Positions 1-8,540 are shown, numbered from the stretch's first letter. The stretch is DNA of 47,175 nucleotides from an uncultured Eubacterium sp. (GCA_910585745.1 CAJUFM010000015.1:1-47175); one strand, 5' to 3'. Numbers and translations are program-made. The notes: generated by a model from the sequence alone, not told the origin.

Positions 1-49
1 AACAAAGTGTTATCCTTTAACCTTCCCTCCCGATAATCATCAATTATCG

Positions 50-979
50 TTACCATCCTCCCACCCTCATCTGGTTCCTGGGATGCTTGGTTTTCAATAT
101 CTCCATCTGCTTCCGGCTGGCAACTTCAGTATAGATCTGAGTCGTCAGGATGGAAGAATGCCCCAGCATCTTCTGGATATAGCGGATGTCCACATCCTCT
201 TCCAGAAGCAGGGTGGCAAAGGTGTGCCGGAACATGTGGGGGGTAATGTTAAGACAGATCCCGGCCTGTCTGGCATACTTTTTGATCATCTTGCGGGCAG
301 ACTGCTCCGAATAACGCTTTCCGTAGCGGTTCAGAAAAAAGAACTGCTCGGCCTGGATTTCTTTCCTCCAGTGGGCGCGGTACTTCTTCACCTGACAGAG
401 TACTGCAGTATTTGCGATCTGGATGTAGCGCTCCTTGGAGCCCTTTCCACGGATACACAGGATTCCCTGCTCCAGATCCACCCGGTCTGGCCTCAGATGG
501 CAAAGCTCAGAGATCCGCAGACCTGTGGCAAATAATAATTCCACTACTGCCAGGTCCCGCTCCACATTTTTCCTCTGCCAGGGAGTCAGATCTTTGTCAT
601 TTTGAAGCGAATACATAAACGTCAACAGACGCTCCACCTGAACTGCAGGTATGGTTCGGGGAAGCACTTTTTCCTCCCGGAAATCCATACGGATCCTACG
701 CAAAGGATTTGCCTCAATCTTCTCCTCCATTTCGAGGTAATTGTAAAATGCCTTCAGGCTTGCAATCTTGCGCTTGACTGTCTTCTGTTTATATCTCTGG
801 TGAAGTCCCACCACATAGCCCTCCAATATCTTCCTGGGAACCATAAGAGATCCCTCCTGGCAGAATGCTTTAAACTGCAGCAGATCATTGGTATAGGCAC
901 GTATCGTCTTTTCATCCAGTCTGCGTTGGTTGGTACAAAAATATAAATATTGCTGAATTGCCTCATCCATCGTTTTCAT
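50..979 (-). CDS. Tyrosine recombinase, XerC/XerD type
   Basis: A 309-residue site-specific recombinase that would cut and rejoin DNA through a phosphotyrosine intermediate. An N-terminal SAM-like core-binding domain (about residues 5-90) precedes the catalytic domain. The catalytic set is visible: Arg155 in ATGLRISEL, a Lys in GKGSKERY (about 179-182), HMFR (His248, Arg251), His274 in LGHSS, and the nucleophile Tyr283. A good Shine-Dalgarno (AAGGAGAG) precedes the ATG. Length and domain layout fit chromosomal Xer recombinases, but orphan phage-type recombinases look alike. No cognate dif-like site was identified, so the role in dimer resolution is unproven. Confidence 0.85.
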   Translation of the reverse strand: MKTMDEAIQQYLYFCTNQRRLDEKTIRAYTNDLLQFKAFCQEGSLMVPRKILEGYVVGLHQRYKQKTVKRKIASLKAFYNYLEMEEKIEANPLRRIRMDFREEKVLPRTIPAVQVERLLTFMYSLQNDKDLTPWQRKNVERDLAVVELLFATGLRISELCHLRPDRVDLEQGILCIRGKGSKERYIQIANTAVLCQVKKYRAHWRKEIQAEQFFFLNRYGKRYSEQSARKMIKKYARQAGICLNITPHMFRHTFATLLLEEDVDIRYIQKMLGHSSILTTQIYTEVASRKQMEILKTKHPRNQMRVGGW

Positions 980-1298
980 TTGTATGCTCTCCTTTTTTAT
1001 TCAAGGATACCATACTTCTTATTTATAAGGCACAACTTTCTGAATCTATATGTTGCCAACAAAGGCAGCGGACCGCTTCATTGCTAATACTATTATAGCA
1101 TCTTTTTTTCCTCTTGTGTTGAAAATGCCGTATACGACATAAACTTGCGACAAACGACATGATTGTATACGATTTTCTGGGATTTGAAAAATAAATTTTT
1201 TAGAATTTTCTAACCTGAAAACAGTCCATTTTGGGAAAAATCCCTCTTTTTCCGCCATCATATGTTGAAGATACATTAACCCCCGAGCGCCACGCTTC

Positions 1299-1351
1299 GC
1301 GAGCCTGCTCGAGGTCGCAGGTGCGCTCAAATTCATCACGAGCAGGCTCGC
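1299..1351. repeat. 13-bp perfect inverted repeat in intergenic DNA
   Basis: GCGAGCCTGCTCG at 1299-1311 is matched by its exact reverse complement at 1339-1351, with a 27-bp spacer. Each arm contains CGAGC, and a further CCCGAGCGC lies at 1283-1291. The element is GC-rich inside AT-rich intergenic DNA, beyond the spoVG terminator and upstream of the recombinase gene. It resembles a dispersed intergenic repeat or hairpin RNA element; function unknown. The rest of the 980-1442 gap holds only the spoVG terminator and the recombinase leader. Confidence 0.6.
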
Positions 1352-1374
1352 AGGTATTCTCACTTTATCTTTGC

Positions 1375-1433
1375 GCAAAAAATTCAGCCACCTGCCAGGA
1401 ATCTCCCCCGACTGGTGGCTGAACTTATTGTTG
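1375..1433 (-). terminator. Rho-independent terminator after spoVG
   Basis: Read on the minus strand, a 10-bp perfect stem (TTCAGCCACC / GGTGGCTGAA; plus-strand arms 1383-1392 and 1424-1433) is followed directly by a run of six T. It lies just past the spoVG stop codon and closes the glgC-glgD-spoVG unit. Confidence 0.85.
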
Positions 1434-1442
1434 GAAACATTT

Positions 1443-1718
1443 TTAATCTTCATCCGGTAATTCATCTAGTGCCTGTTTAAAACGCTCCACGATTGCTTCC
1501 TGAAGTAAGTTCCTCATCTCTGCGTTGATGGGATGGGCAATATCCCGATACTCGTCACCGTGAGTCTTCTTACTTGGCATCGCAATAAAAAAACCTCTTT
1601 CGCCCTCGATGACCTTGATATCGTGAACAACAAATGAATCATCAAATGTAACTGACGCTACCGCCTTCATCTTGGACTCGTTACTAACAACTCGAATGCG
1701 AATATCCGTTATTTGCAT
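1443..1718 (-). CDS. spoVG: SpoVG RNA-binding regulator
   Basis: A 91-residue protein starting MQITDIRIR and carrying the family's conserved GERGFFIAMPSKK core and DIAHPIN motif. SpoVG is a small dimeric RNA-binding regulator of septation, sporulation and envelope functions in Firmicutes. The open frame extends 14 codons further upstream, but the ATG at 1718 matches the family start and is preceded by AAGGAGGAAC, so I chose it. It begins only 22 bp after the glgD stop with no terminator between, so it is probably cotranscribed with glgCD. In Bacillus subtilis spoVG instead neighbours glmU and prs; prs lies 7 kb away here. Confidence 0.95.
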   Translation of the reverse strand: MQITDIRIRVVSNESKMKAVASVTFDDSFVVHDIKVIEGERGFFIAMPSKKTHGDEYRDIAHPINAEMRNLLQEAIVERFKQALDELPDED

Positions 1719-1740
1719 CCTTTGTTCCTCCTTACTGTTT

Positions 1741-2862
1741 TTACAGTACGTAACGCGCATTCTTTTCCAACACTATTTTGATTTTCTCCGGTTCTCCAAC
1801 ATAGTTGGAGTTTGCTCGAATGGTATCATGGCTCTCAACGATGCAATTCTCAATGTAAGTATTATCGCCAATATACACATCATTTAAAATGATGGAATTG
1901 CGAATGGTACAATTATTACCTACGTACACTTCTTTAAACAAAATGGAATTACTTACCTCACCATTGATAATACATCCACTTGAAATCAGACTGTTTGTCA
2001 CCTTGGACCCGGCATTGTATTTCGCTGGTGGCAAGTCCTCAATCTTGGAGGCAACCATTGGGTACTGATTAAAGAAATAGTCCCTTGTCTCCCGATTCAG
2101 GAAATCCATATTGGTCTTATAATATGAATCAACAGTTGTGATATTGCTCCAATAGGAGTCCATCTGATATGCATACAGCTTTTTCAATCCTCTGTAACGG
2201 ATAAAGATATCCTTTACCAGATCAAAACCGCCTTCATTGCCTGCCTTTTCAATCAGTTCGATTAATTGTCTGCGGCGTATCACATAAATACCTGTGGATA
2301 CCGTCGTCTTTGATGTGACGATCGGCTTTTCCTCATACTCTGTCACAAGTCCAGATTCATCGATCGATACCACACCAAATCTACTTGGGTCATCCCGTTC
2401 CCCGAGATCCTTTGTTACAATAGTGATGTCCGCATTCTTCTCCACATGATACTCCAGCACTTTGTTCAGATCCAGTTTGTACACACAATCTCCAGAAGCA
2501 ATCACCACATATGGCTCATGACTTGATTTCAAAAAATCAATGTTTTGTGCAATGGCATCTGCCGTGCCCCGGTACCAGTAGCTGTTATCCTGCGTCTGGG
2601 TAGGTGTAAATACGAACAGCCCACCCTGCTTTCTACCAAAGTCCCACCATTTGGATGAACTCAAATGCTGAGTCAGTGATTTTGAATTATACTGGGTAAA
2701 TACAGCAACTTTACTTATGTGAGAGTTTGACATACTGCTAAGTGCAAAGTCAATACTGCGGTAACCTCCTGCAATCGGCAGCGCAGATGTGGCTCTCTTC
2801 GTCGTAAGTTCTGTCATGCGTGTGCTGCTTCCACCAGCTAAAATAATTCCTATTGCTCTCAT
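1741..2862 (-). CDS. glgD: GlgD, regulatory subunit of ADP-glucose pyrophosphorylase
   Basis: 373 residues. The N-terminal nucleotidyltransferase fold starts MRAIGIILAGGSSTRM, and the C-terminal part is a left-handed beta-helix with isoleucine-rich hexapeptide repeats (about 285-350). GlgD is the paralogue that joins GlgC to form the heteromeric glucose-1-phosphate adenylyltransferase, the first committed step of glycogen (granulose) synthesis. Its loop is less like the catalytic consensus than GlgC's GGQGSRLG, as expected for a modulatory subunit. Its ATG overlaps the glgC stop (ATGA), implying translational coupling. Confidence 0.93.
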   Translation of the reverse strand: MRAIGIILAGGSSTRMTELTTKRATSALPIAGGYRSIDFALSSMSNSHISKVAVFTQYNSKSLTQHLSSSKWWDFGRKQGGLFVFTPTQTQDNSYWYRGTADAIAQNIDFLKSSHEPYVVIASGDCVYKLDLNKVLEYHVEKNADITIVTKDLGERDDPSRFGVVSIDESGLVTEYEEKPIVTSKTTVSTGIYVIRRRQLIELIEKAGNEGGFDLVKDIFIRYRGLKKLYAYQMDSYWSNITTVDSYYKTNMDFLNRETRDYFFNQYPMVASKIEDLPPAKYNAGSKVTNSLISSGCIINGEVSNSILFKEVYVGNNCTIRNSIILNDVYIGDNTYIENCIVESHDTIRANSNYVGEPEKIKIVLEKNARYVL

Positions 2863-4136
2863 AATATGTCACCTGCCTTTATCAAAGTTCCGCCGCCTTC
2901 GAGTACATTATCTGGATAGTCCTCTTTCGTTGTGACCCCTGATATGGCAGTGTTTTTACCGACTGTAACACCGTCCGGTATTACGGTATCATCTCCCACT
3001 GTAACTAGATTGAATGCATAAACATCCGGTTTTACCTGATTTACAGCACCGTCTTCACCTGCCCCCAATATGCAGTTATTTCCGATGACCGTATCCTCTG
3101 CTACAATGGTCTTGTCTAACACAGTGTTTTTACCAATCCTGGTAGAATTCATTATAATAGAATCCCTGACGACCGCCCCCTCTTCAATAATAACGTTCGA
3201 TCCGATAACTGAGTTATGTACCTCTCCGTACACTTCACAGCCATCTCCCATGATTGCCTTGTCTATAATGGCGGAGTCCGCGATATACTGCGGGCGCAGC
3301 CACTCATTCTTAGTATAGATCTTCCAGAATTCCTCGTACAGATTAAAAACAGGAATCAGGTCGATCAGTTCCATATTGGACTCCCAGTATGACCCCAGAG
3401 TCCCCACATCTTTCCAATAGCCATTAAACTCATAAGCAAAAATCCGGTCTCCCCGTTCATGACAGTATGGAATGATATGCTTTCCAAAATCACAGCCCGG
3501 CTGATCCCTCAGCGTGATCAGAGCTTCTTTGAGCACTGGCCAGGAGAAAATGTAAATCCCCATGGAGGCAAGATTACTTCTTGGCTGCTCCGGTTTCTCC
3601 TGAAACTCCAAAATCCTCCGGCTGTCATCCGTAATACACACCCCAAACCGATTTGCCTCTTCAATCGGCACCGGAATCGTAGCCAAAGTAACATCCGCAT
3701 TGTTTGACTTATGAAAGTCAAGCATTACCTGATAATCCATTTTGTAAATATGATCCCCACCCAGTATCAGAACATATTCAGGATTATAATAATCCATATA
3801 TTTTAAGTTCTGATAGATCGCATTTGCGGTACCGGTATACCATTCGCTGCTATTACTTTTCTCATAAGGAGGGAGAATGGAAACACCTCCCACATTCCTG
3901 TCCAGATCCCATGGAATACCAATCCCGATATGAGTATTCAGTTTGAGAGGCTGGTACTGTGTCAATACCCCCACAGTGTCAACTCCTGAATTAATACAGT
4001 TACTCAATGGAAAATCAATGATACGATACTTTCCCCCAAAAGCAACAGCAGGTTTTGCTACATTAGCAGTCAGAACACCGAGACGGGATCCCTGGCCTCC
4101 TGCCAGCAACATAGCTATCATTTCTTTCTTTATCAT
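2859..4136 (-). CDS. glgC: GlgC, glucose-1-phosphate adenylyltransferase catalytic subunit
   Basis: 425 residues from the ATG at 4136, which follows AGGGGTGA. The longer open frame (to 4319) adds 61 non-homologous residues and is rejected. Motifs: AMLLAGGQGSRLG pyrophosphorylase loop near the N terminus, KPAVAFGGKYRIIDF, and GGDHIYKMDY with the metal-binding Asp, then a C-terminal left-handed beta-helix domain. It makes ADP-glucose from glucose-1-phosphate and ATP. It is the first gene of glgC-glgD-spoVG. The carbon storage and sporulation genes sharing one unit fits granulose accumulation before sporulation, which is an inference. Confidence 0.95.
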   Translation of the reverse strand: MIKKEMIAMLLAGGQGSRLGVLTANVAKPAVAFGGKYRIIDFPLSNCINSGVDTVGVLTQYQPLKLNTHIGIGIPWDLDRNVGGVSILPPYEKSNSSEWYTGTANAIYQNLKYMDYYNPEYVLILGGDHIYKMDYQVMLDFHKSNNADVTLATIPVPIEEANRFGVCITDDSRRILEFQEKPEQPRSNLASMGIYIFSWPVLKEALITLRDQPGCDFGKHIIPYCHERGDRIFAYEFNGYWKDVGTLGSYWESNMELIDLIPVFNLYEEFWKIYTKNEWLRPQYIADSAIIDKAIMGDGCEVYGEVHNSVIGSNVIIEEGAVVRDSIIMNSTRIGKNTVLDKTIVAEDTVIGNNCILGAGEDGAVNQVKPDVYAFNLVTVGDDTVIPDGVTVGKNTAISGVTTKEDYPDNVLEGGGTLIKAGDIL

Positions 4137-4211
4137 GTAATCACCCCTGTTGTAGTTAGTACCTGCCGGAGACGTGAACCCCGCAGGCCATATTTGTATA
4201 AAAAGATTATA
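4137..4211 (-). promoter_or_regulatory. glgC promoter and leader hairpin (tentative)
   Basis: On the minus strand a perfect -10 TATAAT (plus 4206-4211) lies about 70 bp before the glgC ATG, without a convincing -35. The leader contains a GC-rich imperfect hairpin (plus 4162-4187, arms CCTGC/GCAGG plus a second short helix) shortly before the ribosome-binding site. It could modulate translation, but no known riboswitch class is recognised. Confidence 0.35.
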
Positions 4212-4412
4212 ACACACATGATACAAAAAATAAATAATTTTCATAAAAATTTTTTGTTTTTTTTTACTTTTTTGGTAATTTTGCACAAACCAAAAAAGAC
4301 TGCTCTTATACATTTTCACCTTTCCCTTGTATTTTCTGTATATTCGATTTATACTTATAGCAGTTTCATCATATTCATATTAATAATGAAAAGAAGGGAT
4401 GGTTTTAGAGCT

Positions 4413-5795
4413 ATGTATAATATTGACTTTAGTGTTCCACAAACTGCATACTTTATCGGTATTGGCGGTATCAGCATGAGTGGATTTGCGGAGCTTCTTC
4501 AGACCATGGGATTTACAGTAACAGGTTCTGACCGGACAGAATCAAAAATCACCAGACATCTGGAAGGGCTTGGGATAAAAGTAGTATATGAACAAAAGCG
4601 AGAAAATATAACCTCAGACATAGATTTTATTGTTTATACAGCAGCCATTTCGGAGGATAATCCAGAATATGTCCGGGCAAAAGAACTGGGAATCCCGATG
4701 ATGGAACGAGCTTCCATGGTGGGCCAGGTGATGAAAAATTATTCCACCGCCATCGCTGTTGCTGGTACCCATGGGAAAACCTCTACCACCTCCATTGCTT
4801 CCCACATCCTTTTAGAAGCGGATATGGATCCTACGATCTCTGTGGGCGGAATTCTGCCAGGGATCGGAGGAAATATCCGGGTTGGAAGATCTGGAAATTT
4901 TATTACAGAGGCATGTGAATATACCAACAGCTTTCTCAAATTTTTCCCTACCATCGGAATTATTCTTAATATAGAAGCAGAACACCTTGATTTTTTCAAA
5001 GACCTGCGGCACATCCGAGACAGTTTTCGCCAATTTGCAGAGCTTCTTCCCGCGGATGGCACTTTGATCATCAACGCAGATATCGAAAATTACGAGGAGA
5101 TCACCAGAGGACTTGCCTGTCAGGTAATCACCTATTCCACAGATAATAAGGAAGCTGATTTCTCCGCCTGTGACATTGAATTTGACCAAATGGGCTGCGG
5201 AAGCTTTACCCTTCTGCGTAATGGAGCAGAAATGGATCGCTACTCACTTGGTATCGTGGGAAAACACAATATTTCCAACACCCTCGCCTGCCTCGCCATG
5301 GCCTCTCTTTTTAATGTTTCACCAGAAGTGTGCCAGAGTGGTCTTTCCAAATATAAAGGAACGGAACGCCGTTTTCAGCTCAAAGGGGAATACAATGGTG
5401 CAACGATCATTGACGACTACGCACACCACCCCACAGAAGTACGCGCTACGCTGACTTCTGCCAGGAACTACCCCCATAAAACATTGTGGGTTGCGTTCCA
5501 GCCCCACACTTATTCACGAACAAAAAACTTCCTGACAGACTTTAGTGACGCCCTTTCTCTCGCCGACAAAATTGTTCTGGCTGACATTTATGCTGCCAGG
5601 GAAAAGGATCCCGGCGATATTTCCTCCAAAGATCTGGCAGAGCAACTGAAAAAATCCGGAAAGGAAACATTCTACATCGGTAGCCTGGAAGACATAAAAA
5701 ACTTTTTTGAAAAAAATTTAGTGAACGGTGATTTGTTGATAACTATGGGCGCAGGAAACATTGTGGAAGTTGGGGAAGCTTTGCTAAAACAATAA
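4413..5795 (+). CDS. murC: MurC, UDP-N-acetylmuramate--L-alanine ligase
   Basis: 460 residues from the ATG at 4413, chosen because the family begins just before the YFIGIGGISMSG Rossmann motif. The upstream extension of the frame is hydrophobic and unlike MurC. The ATP-binding loop GTHGKTST sits at residues 118-125, a conserved NIEAEHLDFF segment follows, and DDYAHHPTE lies in the C-terminal ligase domain. The cytoplasmic enzyme adds L-alanine to UDP-MurNAc in peptidoglycan synthesis. It is transcribed away from glgC. The first DnaA box of the downstream cluster starts two bases after its stop codon. Confidence 0.95.
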   Translation: MYNIDFSVPQTAYFIGIGGISMSGFAELLQTMGFTVTGSDRTESKITRHLEGLGIKVVYEQKRENITSDIDFIVYTAAISEDNPEYVRAKELGIPMMERASMVGQVMKNYSTAIAVAGTHGKTSTTSIASHILLEADMDPTISVGGILPGIGGNIRVGRSGNFITEACEYTNSFLKFFPTIGIILNIEAEHLDFFKDLRHIRDSFRQFAELLPADGTLIINADIENYEEITRGLACQVITYSTDNKEADFSACDIEFDQMGCGSFTLLRNGAEMDRYSLGIVGKHNISNTLACLAMASLFNVSPEVCQSGLSKYKGTERRFQLKGEYNGATIIDDYAHHPTEVRATLTSARNYPHKTLWVAFQPHTYSRTKNFLTDFSDALSLADKIVLADIYAAREKDPGDISSKDLAEQLKKSGKETFYIGSLEDIKNFFEKNLVNGDLLITMGAGNIVEVGEALLKQ

Positions 5796-5796
5796 G

Positions 5797-5997
5797 TTAT
5801 CCACATTATCCACAGTCTTATCAACAATGAGTAGAAAAGACAGGCTGTGGATACTTTTTTACCTTTTTGATTCTGTGAATAACTATATTTTTTACACAAA
5901 TTTGTTAAAACAACGAAAAACTGTGGTTTTTAAGATTTTTTTCTACATGAATAGTATGTCCAATTAATAGTTATCCACACTATGCACATTATCCACA
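5797..5997. promoter_or_regulatory. DnaA-box cluster upstream of the DnaD/DnaI-like operon
   Basis: Five perfect TTATNCACA boxes: 5797-5805, 5806-5814, 5874-5882 (minus strand), 5971-5979 and 5989-5997. Three single-mismatch boxes: 5818-5826, 5846-5854 (minus) and 5980-5988. Two groups are packed end to end with no gap (5797-5814, and three in 5971-5997), giving 9-bp phasing. An AT-rich stretch of about 90 bp separates the left and right groups, like a bipartite origin. It lies between murC and the replication-loader genes. It could be a secondary DnaA-binding or titration site, a DnaA-controlled promoter, or an origin element. Confidence 0.8.
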
Positions 5998-6086
5998 GCT
6001 TTTATTCTACTGAAAAGGTACATTTTTTTGCCTATTTACAGATTTCAAAAATTAGGGTATTATCAAGAGTGCAAAGCAGGCATATG

Positions 6087-6177
6087 GCAGGTTATCATCG
6101 CTATTAACCTGCAGATAACTTCATAGCTGGTCTGCAGTTAATTTTATAGTTAGTCTGTAATCAGCTTACATTTCAGG
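6087..6177. repeat. Inverted repeat plus degenerate 23-bp tandem repeats
   Basis: GCAGGTTA (6087-6094) pairs with TAACCTGC (6105-6112). Overlapping its right arm, a 23-bp unit starting CTGCAG occurs at 6109-6131 and 6132-6154 (18 of 23 identical, nearly all differences transitions), with a weaker third copy at 6155-6177 running into the AGGAGG ribosome-binding site. It occupies the leader of the DnaD-like gene, so it may be an operator or RNA leader structure. Confidence 0.5.
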
Positions 6178-6191
6178 AGGCAGTACAGAGC

Positions 6192-7382
6192 ATGGGGTTT
6201 CTATTAACAAATCATTTTCCAGTATACAGCACACAGGTTCCGAATCGTTTTATCGATGAATATATGCCCCACGCAAATGGCAGTTTCGTAAAAGTATATC
6301 TTTATCTCCTAAGACAGATGAGCTCCGGCACAGCCCCACTGACCATTGAAGGCATGGCCGACATGCTCTCCAATACAGAGGCAGATATCCTGCGGGCATT
6401 ACATTATTGGGAGAAGCAGGGACTTCTATCTATTTCTGAAAAAGATGGACAGCCAGAAGAAATCTGCCTTCTTCCCTTTCCAGAGAAAGAAAGTTCTGGG
6501 GGACAAGCCATCCCTTCTTCTGTACCTCTGGATATAAACCTGGGCCGTCGGCAGGAAAAAACAGCGGAACAGGAGACAGCTGCCGCGAAAGAAACGTATC
6601 CGGAACAAATTTCCGAGCTGGAACTTCTACACACTTCCGAGCTGGAACTTCTACACACTTCCGAGCCGGAACTTCTACACACTTCCGAGCCGGAACTTCC
6701 CAAACGGCATACTTATTCCCCTCTTCAGGCAGAAGCGTTGAAAAAAGATGAAGAGATCGATTCCTGCCTGAGTATGGTAGAAGCCCTGCTGGGTACTACC
6801 ATGGGAGATGCCCATATGCAGCTGGTTCTTTATCTCATGTCAGATCTTGGCTTTTCTTCCGAACTTGTGATCACATTGTACGAGACCGCACTGTCACGGG
6901 GAAAGAATAAAACAGCTTACCTCGAAGCCATTGCCCTGGACTGGGCAAAAAAGGGAATCCATACAGCAAAGGAAGCACTGGAAGAAGCTTCTTCCTTCAA
7001 CGGTACATATAAGCTTGTGTCAAACGCCCTGGGAATCCGGCGCACCCTGGCTCCTGCCGAAAAACGTATTATTGACAAATGGGAACATTACCATTTTGCA
7101 GATCCTGTCATTGAAGAAGCATGCAGCCGTACGGTTCTGCAGTCAGGAGACACAAATCTGAACTACACTTCTAAAATCCTGGAAGACTGGCATCAAAAAG
7201 GTGTTACCTGCTTAAAAGATATTGATGACTGTGACAAGTCCTATTTTCGGCAAAAAACGATTTCAGCCCAAAACATTAATCGGAATCCCATGGCAGCAAA
7301 GAACAAATTTCAGAATTTTCCACAGAGAGATTATTCCCAGAAGGACTTTGCTGATCTCGAAAAGCAGCTGTTGCATCAGTAA
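6192..7382 (+). CDS. DnaD-domain primosomal protein
   Basis: 396 residues, ATG preceded by AGGAGG (11-bp spacing). The N-terminal winged-helix-like region (about 30-80) corresponds to the DnaD/DnaB oligomerisation domain. Two DnaB_2-type modules follow, each ending in the diagnostic YxxxIxxxW motif: Tyr243-Ile247-Trp251 and Tyr325-Ile329-Trp333. The C terminus KNKFQNFPQRDY is typical of clostridial members. Such proteins act with DnaA to recruit the helicase loader during initiation or restart. The next gene encodes that loader, as in other clostridia. A Ser/Glu/Leu-rich repeat linker (140-170) between the domains is unusual. Confidence 0.9.
   Translation: MGFLLTNHFPVYSTQVPNRFIDEYMPHANGSFVKVYLYLLRQMSSGTAPLTIEGMADMLSNTEADILRALHYWEKQGLLSISEKDGQPEEICLLPFPEKESSGGQAIPSSVPLDINLGRRQEKTAEQETAAAKETYPEQISELELLHTSELELLHTSEPELLHTSEPELPKRHTYSPLQAEALKKDEEIDSCLSMVEALLGTTMGDAHMQLVLYLMSDLGFSSELVITLYETALSRGKNKTAYLEAIALDWAKKGIHTAKEALEEASSFNGTYKLVSNALGIRRTLAPAEKRIIDKWEHYHFADPVIEEACSRTVLQSGDTNLNYTSKILEDWHQKGVTCLKDIDDCDKSYFRQKTISAQNINRNPMAAKNKFQNFPQRDYSQKDFADLEKQLLHQ
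6611..6697 (+). repeat. 24-bp in-frame tandem repeat inside the DnaD-like gene
   Basis: Three full near-identical copies (6611-6634, 6635-6658, 6659-6682) and a partial fourth (6683-6697) encode the octapeptide SELELLHT (L to P in later copies). Copies differ by a single base, indicating recent slippage expansion. It lies in the flexible linker between the winged helix and the DnaB_2 modules, so copy number could vary between strains without destroying the domains. Confidence 0.9.
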
Positions 7383-7476
7383 TGCTTACAGTTTAAAGTA
7401 TCGATTTACGCTGACACAAATACAGCTTTTTTGCCGACAGCAACATAAATCCTGTGTGATTGGAGAAAAATAAGCT

Positions 7477-8478
7477 ATGCAGCTATTAAATGAACAATTT
7501 AATTCTATTTATTCCGAATACAACAAAACCCAGTTACAAAATAACCGTCTCCTTCTGGAACGGCAGAAAGAGATTCAGGATAAGATACCAGAAATCGCAG
7601 AACTTAACCGCCGGATCTCTGAACTTTCCATCAATGCCGCAAAGCTGGCTCTGGATGGATCCGGAACAGGTTCATCCAGTCTGGAACATGAGATTAAAAT
7701 GATCTCCCAGAAAAAAGCTGTACTTCTCTCACAGCATGGTTATCCTGAAAATTACCTGCAGCCAGTCTATAACTGTCCGGACTGCCGGGATACTGGATAC
7801 ATCGACACCGAAAAATGCCACTGTTTCCGTAAGCGCATCGTCTCGTATCTCTATGAACAATCTAATCTTCAAGACGTTTTTAAGACCGAGAATTTTTCTA
7901 ACTTTAATGAAGAATACTATCCAGATGACTATGTTGAAGATTCTACCGGAATGACACCCCGGGATAATATACGCAGGATACACGAAACCGCGCTGTTTTT
8001 TAGCCGGAATTTTGATAAGACCCACGACAACCTGCTGCTATATGGAAACACTGGTGTAGGAAAAACATTTCTGACACACTGCATTGCAGGAGAGGCTCTC
8101 GAACACTCTCACACCGTTGTCTACTTGACTTCTCTCGGTCTATTTGATATTTTAGAGAAGAACAAGTTCGACAAAGATCTGAGTTCTGTGGAGAAAAGTG
8201 CTACGGTCTCCTACATTCTTGACTGCGATCTTCTGATCATTGACGACCTGGGTACAGAGCTGAATAACGGTTTTACCTCTTCACAGCTCTATCAGGTAAT
8301 CGATACCCGGTTGATCCATAAGAGATCTACGATCATCTCCACGAATCTTTCCTTTGATGATCTCAGGGAACAATACAGCGAACGGATCTTCTCAAGGATA
8401 ACCAGCAGCTACACCTTGCTGAAACTGACCGGAGACGACATCCGTCTCAAAAAGGCGATTACTGCCAGGCATTCATAA
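7477..8478 (+). CDS. DnaC/DnaI-like helicase-loader ATPase
   Basis: 333 residues. An N-terminal coiled-coil-like region (about 15-85) is followed by a four-cysteine zinc-binding motif (Cys100, Cys103, Cys114, Cys116), then an AAA+ domain with Walker A GNTGVGKT (190-197) and Walker B LLIIDD (252-257). Members load the replicative helicase DnaB/DnaC onto single-stranded DNA. It follows the DnaD-like gene after a short gap with its own GGAGA site, so the two probably form an operon. IstB-type transposon ATPases share the AAA+ fold, but the zinc motif and the neighbour favour the chromosomal loader. Confidence 0.88.
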   Translation: MQLLNEQFNSIYSEYNKTQLQNNRLLLERQKEIQDKIPEIAELNRRISELSINAAKLALDGSGTGSSSLEHEIKMISQKKAVLLSQHGYPENYLQPVYNCPDCRDTGYIDTEKCHCFRKRIVSYLYEQSNLQDVFKTENFSNFNEEYYPDDYVEDSTGMTPRDNIRRIHETALFFSRNFDKTHDNLLLYGNTGVGKTFLTHCIAGEALEHSHTVVYLTSLGLFDILEKNKFDKDLSSVEKSATVSYILDCDLLIIDDLGTELNNGFTSSQLYQVIDTRLIHKRSTIISTNLSFDDLREQYSERIFSRITSSYTLLKLTGDDIRLKKAITARHS

Positions 8479-8540
8479 ACCTTCTATTGCCGCAAAGGCA
8501 TTAGTACATAAATAATACAATACATTTGGAGGAGACATTC

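Noticed and set aside
1299..1351. An invertible promoter controlled by the nearby recombinase
   Set aside because: The 27-bp spacer is too short and shows no promoter; only an inverted repeat is claimed.
1046..1465. 139-residue minus-strand frame overlapping the end of spoVG
   Set aside because: It runs through the spoVG terminator and the inverted repeat, has no family resemblance and no good ribosome-binding site.
4194..4412. Upstream extension of murC
   Set aside because: The extra 73 residues are hydrophobic and unlike MurC, whose family start is at 4413.
5797..5997. The chromosomal origin oriC itself
   Set aside because: The usual oriC lies beside dnaA and dnaN, which are not here, and most genes to the right read leftward through a large block. 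Kept only as a DnaA-box cluster.
6611..6697. A CRISPR array
   Set aside because: Repeats are head-to-tail with no spacers and lie in frame inside a gene.
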